Part shown: one piece after another, positions 56,692-64,000 of the stretch | Layout of the letters: the number at the start of each line of letters is the position of its first letter | Numbering within the stretch: the first letter of the stretch is position 1 | DNA from: CAIWHR01 sp963809965 | Lineage (GTDB): Bacteria > Pseudomonadota > Gammaproteobacteria > Burkholderiales > Casimicrobiaceae | Assembly: GCA_963809965.1 (NCBI GenBank) | Contig: CAWELU010000006.1 | Location: 186,001-250,000 of the forward strand | Reading direction: 5' to 3' | Length of the DNA: 64,000 nt | Translations under genes and position numbers: made by a program | The notes under the pieces: model-generated | Database searches by the model: none | Seen by the model: the letters and a program-made list of their open reading frames with translations, nothing else | What the model was told of the DNA's origin: nothing

Positions 56692-58210
56692 CTAACTTTC
56701 GGGCTTCATTTGCGGAAACAGGATCACGTCGCGGATCGACGGGCTGTCGGTCAGCAGCATAACCAGCCGGTCGATGCCGATGCCCTCGCCTGCCGTCGGC
56801 GGCAATCCGTATTCCATCGCGCGGATATAGTCGGCATCGAAATACATGGCCTCTTCGTCGCCTGCTTCGCGCGCGTCCACCTGGGCGCGAAAGCGTGCGG
56901 CCTGATCCTCGGGGTCGTTCAGCTCGGAAAAGCCGTTGGCGAGCTCGCGCCCGGTGATGAAGAGCTCGAAACGCTCCGTCACCGAAGGATCGCTGTCGCT
57001 CGCCCGCGCCAGTGGCGACACGTCGGTAGGATGCGCGACGATGAATGTCGGCTGCACGAGCTTGTCCTCGGTGGTCGCCTCGAACAGCTTCAACTGCAGC
57101 AATCCGACGCCGTCGCTCGCGAATACCTCGACGTCGAACGGTGCGAGGGCGACCCGCAGATACTCTGGCTTCGCGAGCTCGGCAAGGGGGTAGTGCGGGT
57201 GGTACTTGTGAATCGCTTCGGCCATCGTGAGACGGTCGAAGCGGCTGCCGAGATCGATGGTCTCGCCCTGGTAGGGCACCGTGGTCGTGCCCGCGACCTT
57301 GATCGCCACTTCGCGGAACAACTCCTCGGTCAGGTCCATCAGGTACCGATAATCCCGGTATGCCTCGTAGAACTCGAGCATCGTGAACTCGGGATTGTGC
57401 CGGGTCGAGATCCCCTCGTTGCGGAAATTGCGGTTGATCTCGAACACTTTCTCGAGGCCGCCCACGACGAGCTTCTTCAAGTAGAGCTCGGGGGCGATCC
57501 GCAGGAAGAGCTCCATGTCGAGCGCGTTGTGGTGCGTGGCGAACGGCCGTGCCGCGGCGCCGCCCGGGATCGGGTGCATCATCGGCGTCTCGACTTCGAG
57601 GTAGCCGCGCGCGACGAAGAACTCGCGGATCGCCTGGACGATCTTCGAGCGGGCGGCGAACACCCGGCGCGAGTCGGCATTGGTGATGAGGTCGACATAG
57701 CGCTGCCGATAGCGTTGCTCCTGGTCGGCAAGTCCGTGGAACTTCTCCGGCAGTGGACGCAGCGCCTTCGCCAGCAGCCGGATCGCGGTCACGCGTACCG
57801 AGAGCTCACCGGTCTTGGTCTTGAACAGCGTCCCGCTCGCGCCGACGATGTCGCCCAGGTCCCAGTGCTTGAACGCGTCGAGCACCGTGGCGCCGAGGGC
57901 ATCCAGCGTCACATACAGCTGGATGCGCCCGCTCATGTCCTGCAGTGTCGCGAAGCAGGCCTTGCCCATCACGCGCTTCAGCATCATCCGCCCGGCCACG
58001 GTGACGCGCGATGCCGAGCGACTCGAGCTCCTCGTTCGTTCTCGCGTCGTGCTTCGCGTGCAGGTCACCGGCGAGCGCGTCGCGCCTGAAATCGTTGGGG
58101 AACGCAGGCCCCTCCCGCCGCAGCGCGGCGAGCTTGGCGCGCCGCTCGGCGACGATCTGGTTCTCGTCGACCGGTGCCGTCGGCGCAGTTGAGGGCTTGG
58201 CTTCTTCCAT
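56692..58210 (-). CDS. lysS: class II lysyl-tRNA synthetase (one frameshift near the N-terminus)
   Basis: About 505 residues. The N-terminal part from ATG 58210 has NQIVAERRAKLAALRREGPA and the anticodon-binding domain; the frame breaks near 58005 and continues as VTVAGRMMLKRVMGKACFAT. The class II motifs are intact: motif 2 FRNEGISTRHNPEFTMLEFY and motif 3 GEGIGIDRLVMLLTDSPSIR. One extra base in CATCGCGCGTCACC explains the break. Lysyl-tRNA synthetase is normally essential, so a real knockout is unlikely unless another copy exists elsewhere. Confidence 0.85.
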
Positions 58211-58237
58211 GGCGATCCGTTCTTCTCGGTACTCCGG

Positions 58238-58897
58238 TCAGGCCGCGAGTCGCAGCGCGAGCATGTGTGGGTCGAGAGTCGTGAAATCGTTGGCCCGCGC
58301 GATGACGTGCGGCGCCGTGCCCAGTTCCTCGGCCGACAGCGTCGAGGCGATGGCGACGGCTCGCATCCCCGCGCGGCGCGCACCCTCGATGCCGAGCGGG
58401 GCGTCCTCGAAGACGAGGCATTCGCCAGGACGCGCACCGACCCTCTGTGCCGCGAGCAGGAATAGATCCGGCTCGGGCTTGCCGCGCTCGACGTCGTGCG
58501 CGCCGACAGCGGCATCGAAGAAATCCTGCAGTCCGAGACCGGCGAGCGCAAATGCGATGTTGTCGGGATCGCCCGCGGTCGCGCACGCGACCCGTACGCC
58601 CGCGGACTTGGCGGCCCGGGCGAACGCGGTGAACCCCGTGATCTCGCGGAACTCGGCGGCGAAAAGCTCGCGATAGATCGCCTCCTTCTCCCGGACGAAG
58701 AGAGCCGCATCGGCATCCGACAGCGAACCGAACAGTTCCCGCATCACCTCGATGCCGGTTCGGCCGGCGGTACGCCGAAAGAAATCCTCGCCGACGGTCG
58801 CCACGCCACGGCGCGCGAGGAAGACGTCCCACGAGCGCGTGTGGAACGGCATCGAGTCGATGATCGTTCCGTCGATGTCGAAGATGAACGCCGCCAC
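58238..58897 (-). CDS. HAD-superfamily phosphatase, beta-phosphoglucomutase-like
   Basis: 219 residues. HAD motif I FIFDIDGTIIDSMPFHTRSW, motif II ACATAGDPDN, motif III Lys in ERGKPEPDLFLLAAQR and motif IV VFEDAPLGIEGARRAGM. The cap helices are of type C1, as in phosphoglycolate phosphatase and beta-phosphoglucomutase. It sits between prfB and lysS, in the same direction. Confidence 0.83.
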   Translation of the reverse strand: MAAFIFDIDGTIIDSMPFHTRSWDVFLARRGVATVGEDFFRRTAGRTGIEVMRELFGSLSDADAALFVREKEAIYRELFAAEFREITGFTAFARAAKSAGVRVACATAGDPDNIAFALAGLGLQDFFDAAVGAHDVERGKPEPDLFLLAAQRVGARPGECLVFEDAPLGIEGARRAGMRAVAIASTLSAEELGTAPHVIARANDFTTLDPHMLALRLAA

Positions 58898-58909
58898 CGC
58901 TTGCCCTCG

Positions 58910-60014
58910 TCAGACGCCCTGCTTCAGGCCCGCGCTGATGAAATCGTCGAGGTCGCCGTCGAGCACGCGCTGCGTGTCGCCGACCTCATAGCCGGTCCGC
59001 AGGTCCTTGATCCGCGACTGGTCGAGCACGTAGCTCCTGATCTGGTGGCCCCAGCCGATGTCGGTCTTCGCGTCCTCGAGCTTCTGCTGCTCCGCCTGCC
59101 GCTTGCGAAGCTCGAGCTCGTACAGGCGCGACTTCAGCATCGCCATCGCCTCGGCGCGGTTGCGGTGCTGCGAGCGGTCGGTCTGGCACTGGACGACGAT
59201 GTTGGTCGGCAGGTGGGTGATCCGCACCGCCGAGTCGGTCTTGTTGATGTGCTGGCCGCCGGCGCCCGATGCGCGAAAGGTGTCGATGCGCAAGTCCGCG
59301 GGGTTGATCTCGACCTCGATCGACTCGTCGACTTCCGGATAGACGAATACGCTCGCGAACGACGTGTGCCGGCGGGCGTTCGAGTCGAACGGGCTCTTGC
59401 GCACGAGCCGGTGCACGCCAATCTCGGTACGCAGGTAACCGTATGCGTAGTCGCCGGTCACCTTGATCGACGCGCTCTTGATGCCGGCGACTTCGCCCGG
59501 CGTTTCCTCCAGGAGCTCGGTCCGGTAACCCCTGCGCTCGCAATAGCGCAGGTACATCCGCTCGAGCATCGCCGCCCAATCCTGCGCCTCGGTACCGCCG
59601 GAGCCCGCCTGGATGTCGATGAAGCACGGATTCGGATCCATCGGATTTGCGAACATCCGGCGGAATTCCATGGCGGCGACCTTCTCCGCGAGCGCGGCGA
59701 CGTCGTCCGCGACCGCGGCGAGCGTTGCATCGTCCGCATCGGCGCGCGCGAGCTCGAAGAGCTCCTTGCTGTCGGCGAGGTTCGCATCGAGCGCGGTCAG
59801 CGCGATGACCACACCGTCGAGCGCCTTCTTTTCCTTGCCGAGCTCCTGCGCGCGCTTGGGGTCGTCCCAGATCTTCGGATTCTCGAGCTCGCGCGCAACC
59901 TCCGCGAGCCGCGCCGACTTCACGTCGAAGTCAAAGATACCTCCGCAGATCGGCGGTGCGACCGGAGAGATTCACGAGTGCGGCGGCAAGCTGGTTGAGC
60001 TGTTCGGCTTCCAT
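58910..60014 (-). CDS. prfB: peptide chain release factor 2, with programmed +1 frameshift
   Basis: The gene starts at ATG 60014 (MEAEQLNQLAAALVNL) and meets an in-frame TGA after 27 codons at 59931-59933. After a +1 shift the protein continues as DFDVKSARLAEV and runs to 58910, giving 367 residues. The release motif GGQ is in RASGAGGQHINKTDS and the stop-codon-reading SPF tripeptide in RKSPFDSNARRH. RF2 reads TGA and TAA, and its own level controls the shift. It is upstream of the HAD and lysS genes, the order common in betaproteobacteria apart from the inserted HAD gene. Confidence 0.95.
59930..59945 (-). promoter_or_regulatory. prfB programmed frameshift site
   Basis: The codons read CGG AGG TAT CTT TGA C. 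GGAGG acts as the internal Shine-Dalgarno element, CTT is the slippery codon, and TGA C is the weak stop. This matches the E. coli site except for the first bases. Confidence 0.92.
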
Positions 60015-60060
60015 GGCGCAATTCCTTCGCAACAGGGTCAAATTGTAACGCATTGCCGCG

Positions 60061-60115
60061 CCAAGCCCTTGTCCGGCGGAGGGATTTCGCCGCGGCAAAG
60101 CTTGGGCTCCGCTGC
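60061..60115 (+). promoter_or_regulatory. nested hairpin in the leader of the oxidoreductase operon
   Basis: CCAAGC (60061-60066) can pair with GCTTGG (60101-60106), and CGGCG with CGCCG inside it. A T-run (TTTTT) follows at about 60116. It may be a terminator for the region or a leader attenuator; nothing shows which. Confidence 0.3.
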
Positions 60116-60184
60116 CTTTTTGCCTATCATTCGACTTCCGAATCTGCGCCCCGCGCCAATTGCTGGTCCGTACCGGAGGCCGTG

Positions 60185-60649
60185 ATGCCCACGTTTTTCG
60201 TCAACACCAACCGCGTCGACATCGGCGCCAGTGTCCCCGGCGATACGCCGCTGTTGTGGATCCTGCGCGACCACCTCGATCTCACCGGAACCAAATTCGG
60301 TTGCGGAATGGCGCTTTGCGGTGCCTGCACCGTGTTCATCGAAGGTCAGCCGACGCGCTCGTGCCAGGTGCCGTTGTCGTCGATCAAGACCGGGACCGAG
60401 GTCACCACCGTCGAGGGCCTGAAGACCAGGGAAGGGCGCGCCATACAGGCGGCATGGGAAAAACTCGACGTGCCCCAGTGCGGCTTTTGCCAGTCGGGGC
60501 AGGTGATGGCGGCCGCCGCGCTGCTGGCGAAAACGAAAAAGCCGACCGATGCGGATATCGACGCCGCGATGGCCGGCAATCTTTGTCGCTGTGCTGCCTA
60601 TGTCCGCATCCGTGCCGCAATCAAGGAAGCGGCGCAGAGCCTTGGCTGA
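60185..60649 (+). CDS. [2Fe-2S] subunit of an isoquinoline 1-oxidoreductase-type hydroxylase
   Basis: 154 residues with the plant-ferredoxin-like cluster motif FGCGMALCGACTVFIEG and Cys in PTRSCQV. The C-terminal cluster has CGFCQSGQVM and GNLCRCAAYVRI. This is the small subunit (IorA type) of molybdenum hydroxylases. The large subunit gene follows after 12 bases. No FAD subunit is coded, consistent with the two-subunit isoquinoline-oxidoreductase type. Confidence 0.87.
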   Translation: MPTFFVNTNRVDIGASVPGDTPLLWILRDHLDLTGTKFGCGMALCGACTVFIEGQPTRSCQVPLSSIKTGTEVTTVEGLKTREGRAIQAAWEKLDVPQCGFCQSGQVMAAAALLAKTKKPTDADIDAAMAGNLCRCAAYVRIRAAIKEAAQSLG

Positions 60650-60661
60650 CGGGAGATATCG

Positions 60662-62896
60662 ATGAATCCGATGCGCATGCGCCCTCCTACCCGAATCTCG
60701 CCCACGACGATCGACCGTCGGATATTCCTCAAGGCAACCGCGGCCACCGGGGCCGGGCTGACGCTCGGCATCTGGACCGGCGCCGCCGTGGGACAGGGCT
60801 CCGGTCCCGGCAAGACCATCGGCAGCGCGACAACGGGCATGTTCGAGCCCAATGCGTTCCTGACGATCGGGCGCGACAACGTCGTGACCGTCCTCGTCAA
60901 GCATCTCGAAATGGGACAGGGCACCTACACGGGGCTGCCGACGCTCGTTGCCGAGGAACTCGACGCGGCGTGGTCGCAGGTGCGCGCCGTCGGAGCGCCG
61001 GCCGACGCCAAGCTCTACAACAACCTTTTCTGGGGTGAGGCACAAGGCACCGGCGGCTCGACCGCGATGGCGAATTCGTTCGAGCAATACCGGCAGGCCG
61101 GAGCGGCCGCGCGCGCCATGCTGGTCGCCGCCGCCGCGAGCCAGTGGAAGGTTCCCGCCGGCTCGGTCCAGGTCAAGAACGGCGTCGTGTTTCACGCCAA
61201 CGGGAAGAAAGCCACGTTCGGCGAGCTTGCCGACGCCGCCGCCAAGGAGCCGGTGCCGGCCTCGGTGACGCTCAAGGATCCGAAGGATTTCGTCTTCATC
61301 GGCAAGCACGTGCCGCGCACCGACTCGAAGGCGAAGTCCAACGGGACCGCGACGTTCACGCAGGACGTGAAGCTGCCGGGCATGCTCACCGCCGTCGTCG
61401 CGCATCCGCCGCGCTTCGGCGCGAAGGTGAAGAGCTTCGACGCGAAGGCGGTCTCGAACGTGCCCGGCGTCCGCTATGTCGTCGAGGTGCCCAACGGCGT
61501 TGCCGTCGTCGCCACCAGCTTCTGGGCGGCGAAGAAGGGCCGCGATGCGCTGACGGTCGAGTGGGACGAGGCGACGGGCATCAAGTTCTCGTCGGCGGAC
61601 ATTTTCGCCGAGTTCCGGCGGCTCGCGGCGATGCCCGGCAAGGTGGCGCGCAAAGAGGGAGATGCCGGCAATGCGATCGATGGCGCCGCGAAGCAAATCG
61701 AGGCGTCGTTCGAGTTTCCGTATCTCGCGCACGCGGCAATGGAGCCGCTCGACTGCGTGGTGCGGCTCGACGAGGCGAGTTGCGAGGTGTGGAACGGCGA
61801 GCAATTCCAGACCGCTGATCAGCAGGCGGTGGCGCAGGTCGTCGGGCTCAAGCCGGAGCAGGTGAAGCTCAACATGCTCTATGCCGGCGGCAGCTTCGGG
61901 CGCCGCGCGAATCCGGCAAGCGATTACCTCGTCGAGGCCGCCGCCATCGCCAAGGCCCTTGCCGCGCTCGGCAAGCGCGGCATTCCAGTCAAACTCGTGT
62001 GGACGCGCGAAGACGATATGCGGGCCGGCTATTACCGGCCGGCCTACCTGCACACGCTGAAGGCGGGGCTCGATGCCGCCGGCAACATCGTCGGGTGGCA
62101 GCATCGTATCGTCGGCCAATCGATCCTCACCGGCACGCCCTTCGAATCGATGATGGTGAAGGACGGCATCGACGCGACGAGCGTCGAAGGCGCTTCGACA
62201 CTGCCGTACGCCATCCCCAATCTCGCCGTAGAAGCGCATTCTCCGGTGGTTGGCGTGCCGGTCCTTTGGTGGCGCTCGGTCGGATCCACGCATACCGCGT
62301 TTTCCACGGAAACCTTCATCGACGAGCTTGCGGTGGCCGCCGGCAAGGATCCGGTCGCCTTCCGCCGAACGTTGCTTGCGCAGCACCCGAAACACCTCGC
62401 AGTGCTGGAGCTCGCCGCTTCCAAGGCGGGCTGGGGCAGTCCGCTCGCCCCCGGCAAGGCGGGCGAGAAACGCGGGCGAGGGGTCGCGGTCCATGAATCG
62501 TTCAACAGCGTCGTTGCCCAGGTCGCCGAAGTCACGGTCGACAAGGACAGCAATTTCCGCGTCGACCGCGTCGTCTGCGCCGTCCATTGCGGGATCGCGG
62601 TGAATCCGGACGTGGTCCGCGCGCAAATGGAGGGCGGGATCGGATTCGGACTGTCGGCCGCGCTTCACGGCGCGATCACGCTGAAGAACGGCGGGGTCGA
62701 GCAGTCGAACTTCCACGACTATCCCGTATTGCGGATCAACGAGATGCCCTCGGTCGACGTGCACATCGTCGCGTCATCCGACAAGCCGACCGGAGTCGGC
62801 GAGCCGGGCGTCCCGGTGGTCGCGCCCGCCCTCGCCAATGCGCTCGCGGCGGCCACGGGCAAGCGGATCCGCAACCTGCCGCTCAAGCTGGCGTAG
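60662..62896 (+). CDS. molybdopterin-binding subunit of an isoquinoline 1-oxidoreductase-type hydroxylase
   Basis: 744 residues. A twin-arginine signal (DRRIFLKATAATGAGLTLGI) directs the folded complex to the periplasm. The Mo-binding region contains MLYAGGSFGRRANPASDYLV and the catalytic Glu lies in VGEPGVPVVAPALANA near the end. The enzyme hydroxylates an N-heteroaromatic or oxidises an aldehyde, passing electrons to cytochromes through the small subunit. The substrate cannot be read from the sequence. Confidence 0.87.
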   Translation: MNPMRMRPPTRISPTTIDRRIFLKATAATGAGLTLGIWTGAAVGQGSGPGKTIGSATTGMFEPNAFLTIGRDNVVTVLVKHLEMGQGTYTGLPTLVAEELDAAWSQVRAVGAPADAKLYNNLFWGEAQGTGGSTAMANSFEQYRQAGAAARAMLVAAAASQWKVPAGSVQVKNGVVFHANGKKATFGELADAAAKEPVPASVTLKDPKDFVFIGKHVPRTDSKAKSNGTATFTQDVKLPGMLTAVVAHPPRFGAKVKSFDAKAVSNVPGVRYVVEVPNGVAVVATSFWAAKKGRDALTVEWDEATGIKFSSADIFAEFRRLAAMPGKVARKEGDAGNAIDGAAKQIEASFEFPYLAHAAMEPLDCVVRLDEASCEVWNGEQFQTADQQAVAQVVGLKPEQVKLNMLYAGGSFGRRANPASDYLVEAAAIAKALAALGKRGIPVKLVWTREDDMRAGYYRPAYLHTLKAGLDAAGNIVGWQHRIVGQSILTGTPFESMMVKDGIDATSVEGASTLPYAIPNLAVEAHSPVVGVPVLWWRSVGSTHTAFSTETFIDELAVAAGKDPVAFRRTLLAQHPKHLAVLELAASKAGWGSPLAPGKAGEKRGRGVAVHESFNSVVAQVAEVTVDKDSNFRVDRVVCAVHCGIAVNPDVVRAQMEGGIGFGLSAALHGAITLKNGGVEQSNFHDYPVLRINEMPSVDVHIVASSDKPTGVGEPGVPVVAPALANALAAATGKRIRNLPLKLA

Positions 62897-62912
62897 GCGG
62901 CAGGCGCCCGAA

Positions 62913-63780
62913 GTGCACACGCCGGACGGCTTCTCGCCCGGGCACGTACTGCCCGGGCTGCTGCCGGAGGCCGCACTCGCCTTCGCGTTTCGGGACGCGC
63001 AACTTCTCGTCGGCGGTGCGAGCGACGCGCCGGTCGTCCCTGTCCTCGCCCAGCTCGAAAGCCTCGGACTCACCGGGTCGACCCATTATCTCGGCGAGCT
63101 CGGCGCCGTGCCGTGCATCGCCGTGGCGCTTGCCGACGATGCGCCCGAGCCATCGGGCTGGCGCTATGCAGGATTGCGTTCGCTGTTCTTCGCGCTGCCC
63201 GAGCCGCTGCTCGCCATCGCGGCGCGCGCGTTCCAGATCGTCGACTGGGATCGGACGCACCGTTATTGCGGGCGTTGCGGCACACCCACGCGCGAGAAGC
63301 CGGGCGAACGTGCAAAGGAGTGCCCGGCCTGCGGCCACGTCGCGTTTCCACGCGTGTCACCGGCGATGATGGTGCTGGTGACGCGCGGTCGCGAGTTGCT
63401 GCTGGCGCGGGCGCACCGATTTCCCGCCGCCATGTACAGCGCGCTCGCCGGTTTCGTCGAGCCCGGCGAGACGATCGAAGACTGCATCCATCGCGAAGTG
63501 CGCGAGGAAGTCGGCGTCGAGGTCGGCGGCATCTGCCTACTTCGCGAGCCAGTCCTGGGCATTCCCGCATTCGCTGATGATCGCCTACACCGCCGAGTAC
63601 GCCGGCGGCGAGCTCGTCCCCGACGCGACCGAGATCGCCGAAGCGCGCTGGTTCGCCTGCGACGCGATGCCCGCTCTTCCGCCAAGCGTGTCCATCGCGC
63701 GCCGACTGATCGAGGCCACGGTCGCGCGCCTCACCGGCCGATACGGCGCGATCCTGATAGAATGGCAGGCCGTCTTACGA
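62913..63780 (+). CDS. nudC: NADH pyrophosphatase (Nudix), one frameshift; 3' end unclear
   Basis: The start is GTG 62913. The zinc site is CGRCGTPTREKPGERAKECP and then ACG. The Nudix box is GFVEPGETIEDCIHREVREE and VGVEVGG. The NudC-specific SQSWAFPHSLM follows in the next frame; one extra base near 63537 separates them. The C-terminal helix IARRLIEATVARLTG is in frame, but no stop occurs before the window end, so the true end near 63780 is inferred from family length. NudC removes the NAD cap from RNA and hydrolyses NADH. Confidence 0.78.
63758..63763 (+). promoter_or_regulatory. possible -10 element
   Basis: TAGAAT about 85 bases before the last start codon resembles a sigma-70 -10 box. 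No convincing -35 partner is visible. Confidence 0.25.
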
Positions 63781-63847
63781 CCGTGGACAGACCGCGTTTT
63801 CCGAGGCAGGCAAGCGGAAAGCCACGGCGATCTCTCCGCCACCTCCG

Positions 63848-64000
63848 ATGCCTGTTTCGTTCCGCGCCCTGGTCGTCTTGCTGACGCTCGCTCTCGTCGC
63901 GGCTGGAGCCCCGGCCGTCGCCCAGGACTCCGGGGAACTTACCGACGAGGCACGCAAGCAGTATGTGCAGGCACTGAGAGCCGCTTCAGGGCTGGTCAAG
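63848..64000 (+). CDS. N-terminus of a secreted protein (3' end outside the window)
   Basis: ATG 63848 begins a clear signal peptide (ALVVLLTLALVAAGAPAVAQ) with cleavage after AQ. Then comes DSGELTDEARKQYVQALRAA to the window edge, which may be the start of a TPR-rich protein. The visible 51 residues do not allow a firm family assignment. Confidence 0.6.
   Translation, partial: MPVSFRALVVLLTLALVAAGAPAVAQDSGELTDEARKQYVQALRAASGLVK

Noticed and set aside
53294..56695. A 1133-codon open frame on the plus strand
   Set aside because: It lies opposite copA and ltaE, its product is Arg-rich and without domains, and both opposite-strand genes have intact family motifs. It is a GC-bias shadow.
60038..62764. 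A 908-codon open frame on the minus strand
   Set aside because: It covers the complete molybdenum hydroxylase genes in antisense and shows no domain. It is a shadow frame.

Overview
The window is GC-rich DNA from a bacterium that is most likely a betaproteobacterium. The evidence is the prfB/lysS neighbourhood with a classical +1 programmed frameshift in prfB, a tRNA-Pro(TGG) of proteobacterial type with encoded CCA, and an aldehyde oxidoreductase operon laid out like that of Aromatoleum. Several stand-alone PF04392-type substrate-binding proteins and class III cyclases with TolB-like and TPR regions fit the same placement. No complete insertion sequence, prophage or CRISPR array was found. 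One transposase N-terminal relic and several decayed genes are present.

Layout. 0-13 kb: a truncated epoxide-hydrolase-like gene, two adenylate/guanylate cyclase paralogues, a SagB-type nitroreductase, an HD-GYP-like protein, a CBS-pair protein, and an isoprenoid trio (UbiA-like membrane protein, polyprenyl synthetase, UbiE-like methyltransferase). These are followed by a DUF1059 gene with an in-frame amber codon, a DUF4398/glycine-zipper lipoprotein, and a small membrane gene plus a CcoQ-like peptide. 13-21 kb: three PF04392-type binding proteins, a DUF1269-like protein, DoxX, a frameshifted methyltransferase, a GNAT protein and a decayed GAF sensor. 21-25.3 kb: a tungsten aldehyde oxidoreductase operon (four-cluster ferredoxin, AOR catalytic subunit, FAD subunit, MoaD-like protein).

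25-33 kb: a truncated fourth binding protein, a hexapeptide acetyltransferase, an LLM flavoprotein and a CaxA exchanger. Then comes a sulfur-handling divergon: an ArsR-rhodanese repressor facing a fatty acid hydroxylase, a broken rhodanese, DsrE and a cysteine desulfurase, with an AT-rich palindrome between the two directions. 33-41.5 kb: an unrecognised secreted protein, a phosphotransferase, broken DUF3303 and VOC genes, a TPR protein with a phasin-like tail, a BBE-type FAD oxidoreductase and a divergent AraC regulator. 41.6-50 kb: kduI and kduD followed by a five-gene oligopeptide-type ABC transporter, suggesting import and isomerisation of unsaturated oligouronides. 50-64 kb: a ThDP enzyme, the fifth binding protein, tRNA-Pro, copZ-copA, ltaE, lysS, a HAD phosphatase, prfB, an isoquinoline-1-oxidoreductase-like pair, nudC and the start of a secreted protein.

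A general caution: at least twelve conserved genes carry one- or two-base frameshifts while the protein sequence on both sides remains well conserved. One of them is lysS, which should be essential. This looks more like indel errors in the assembly than mass gene decay. The in-frame stops in the DUF1059 and GAF genes, the truncated fourth binding protein and the deleted rhodanese look like real or at least different lesions.
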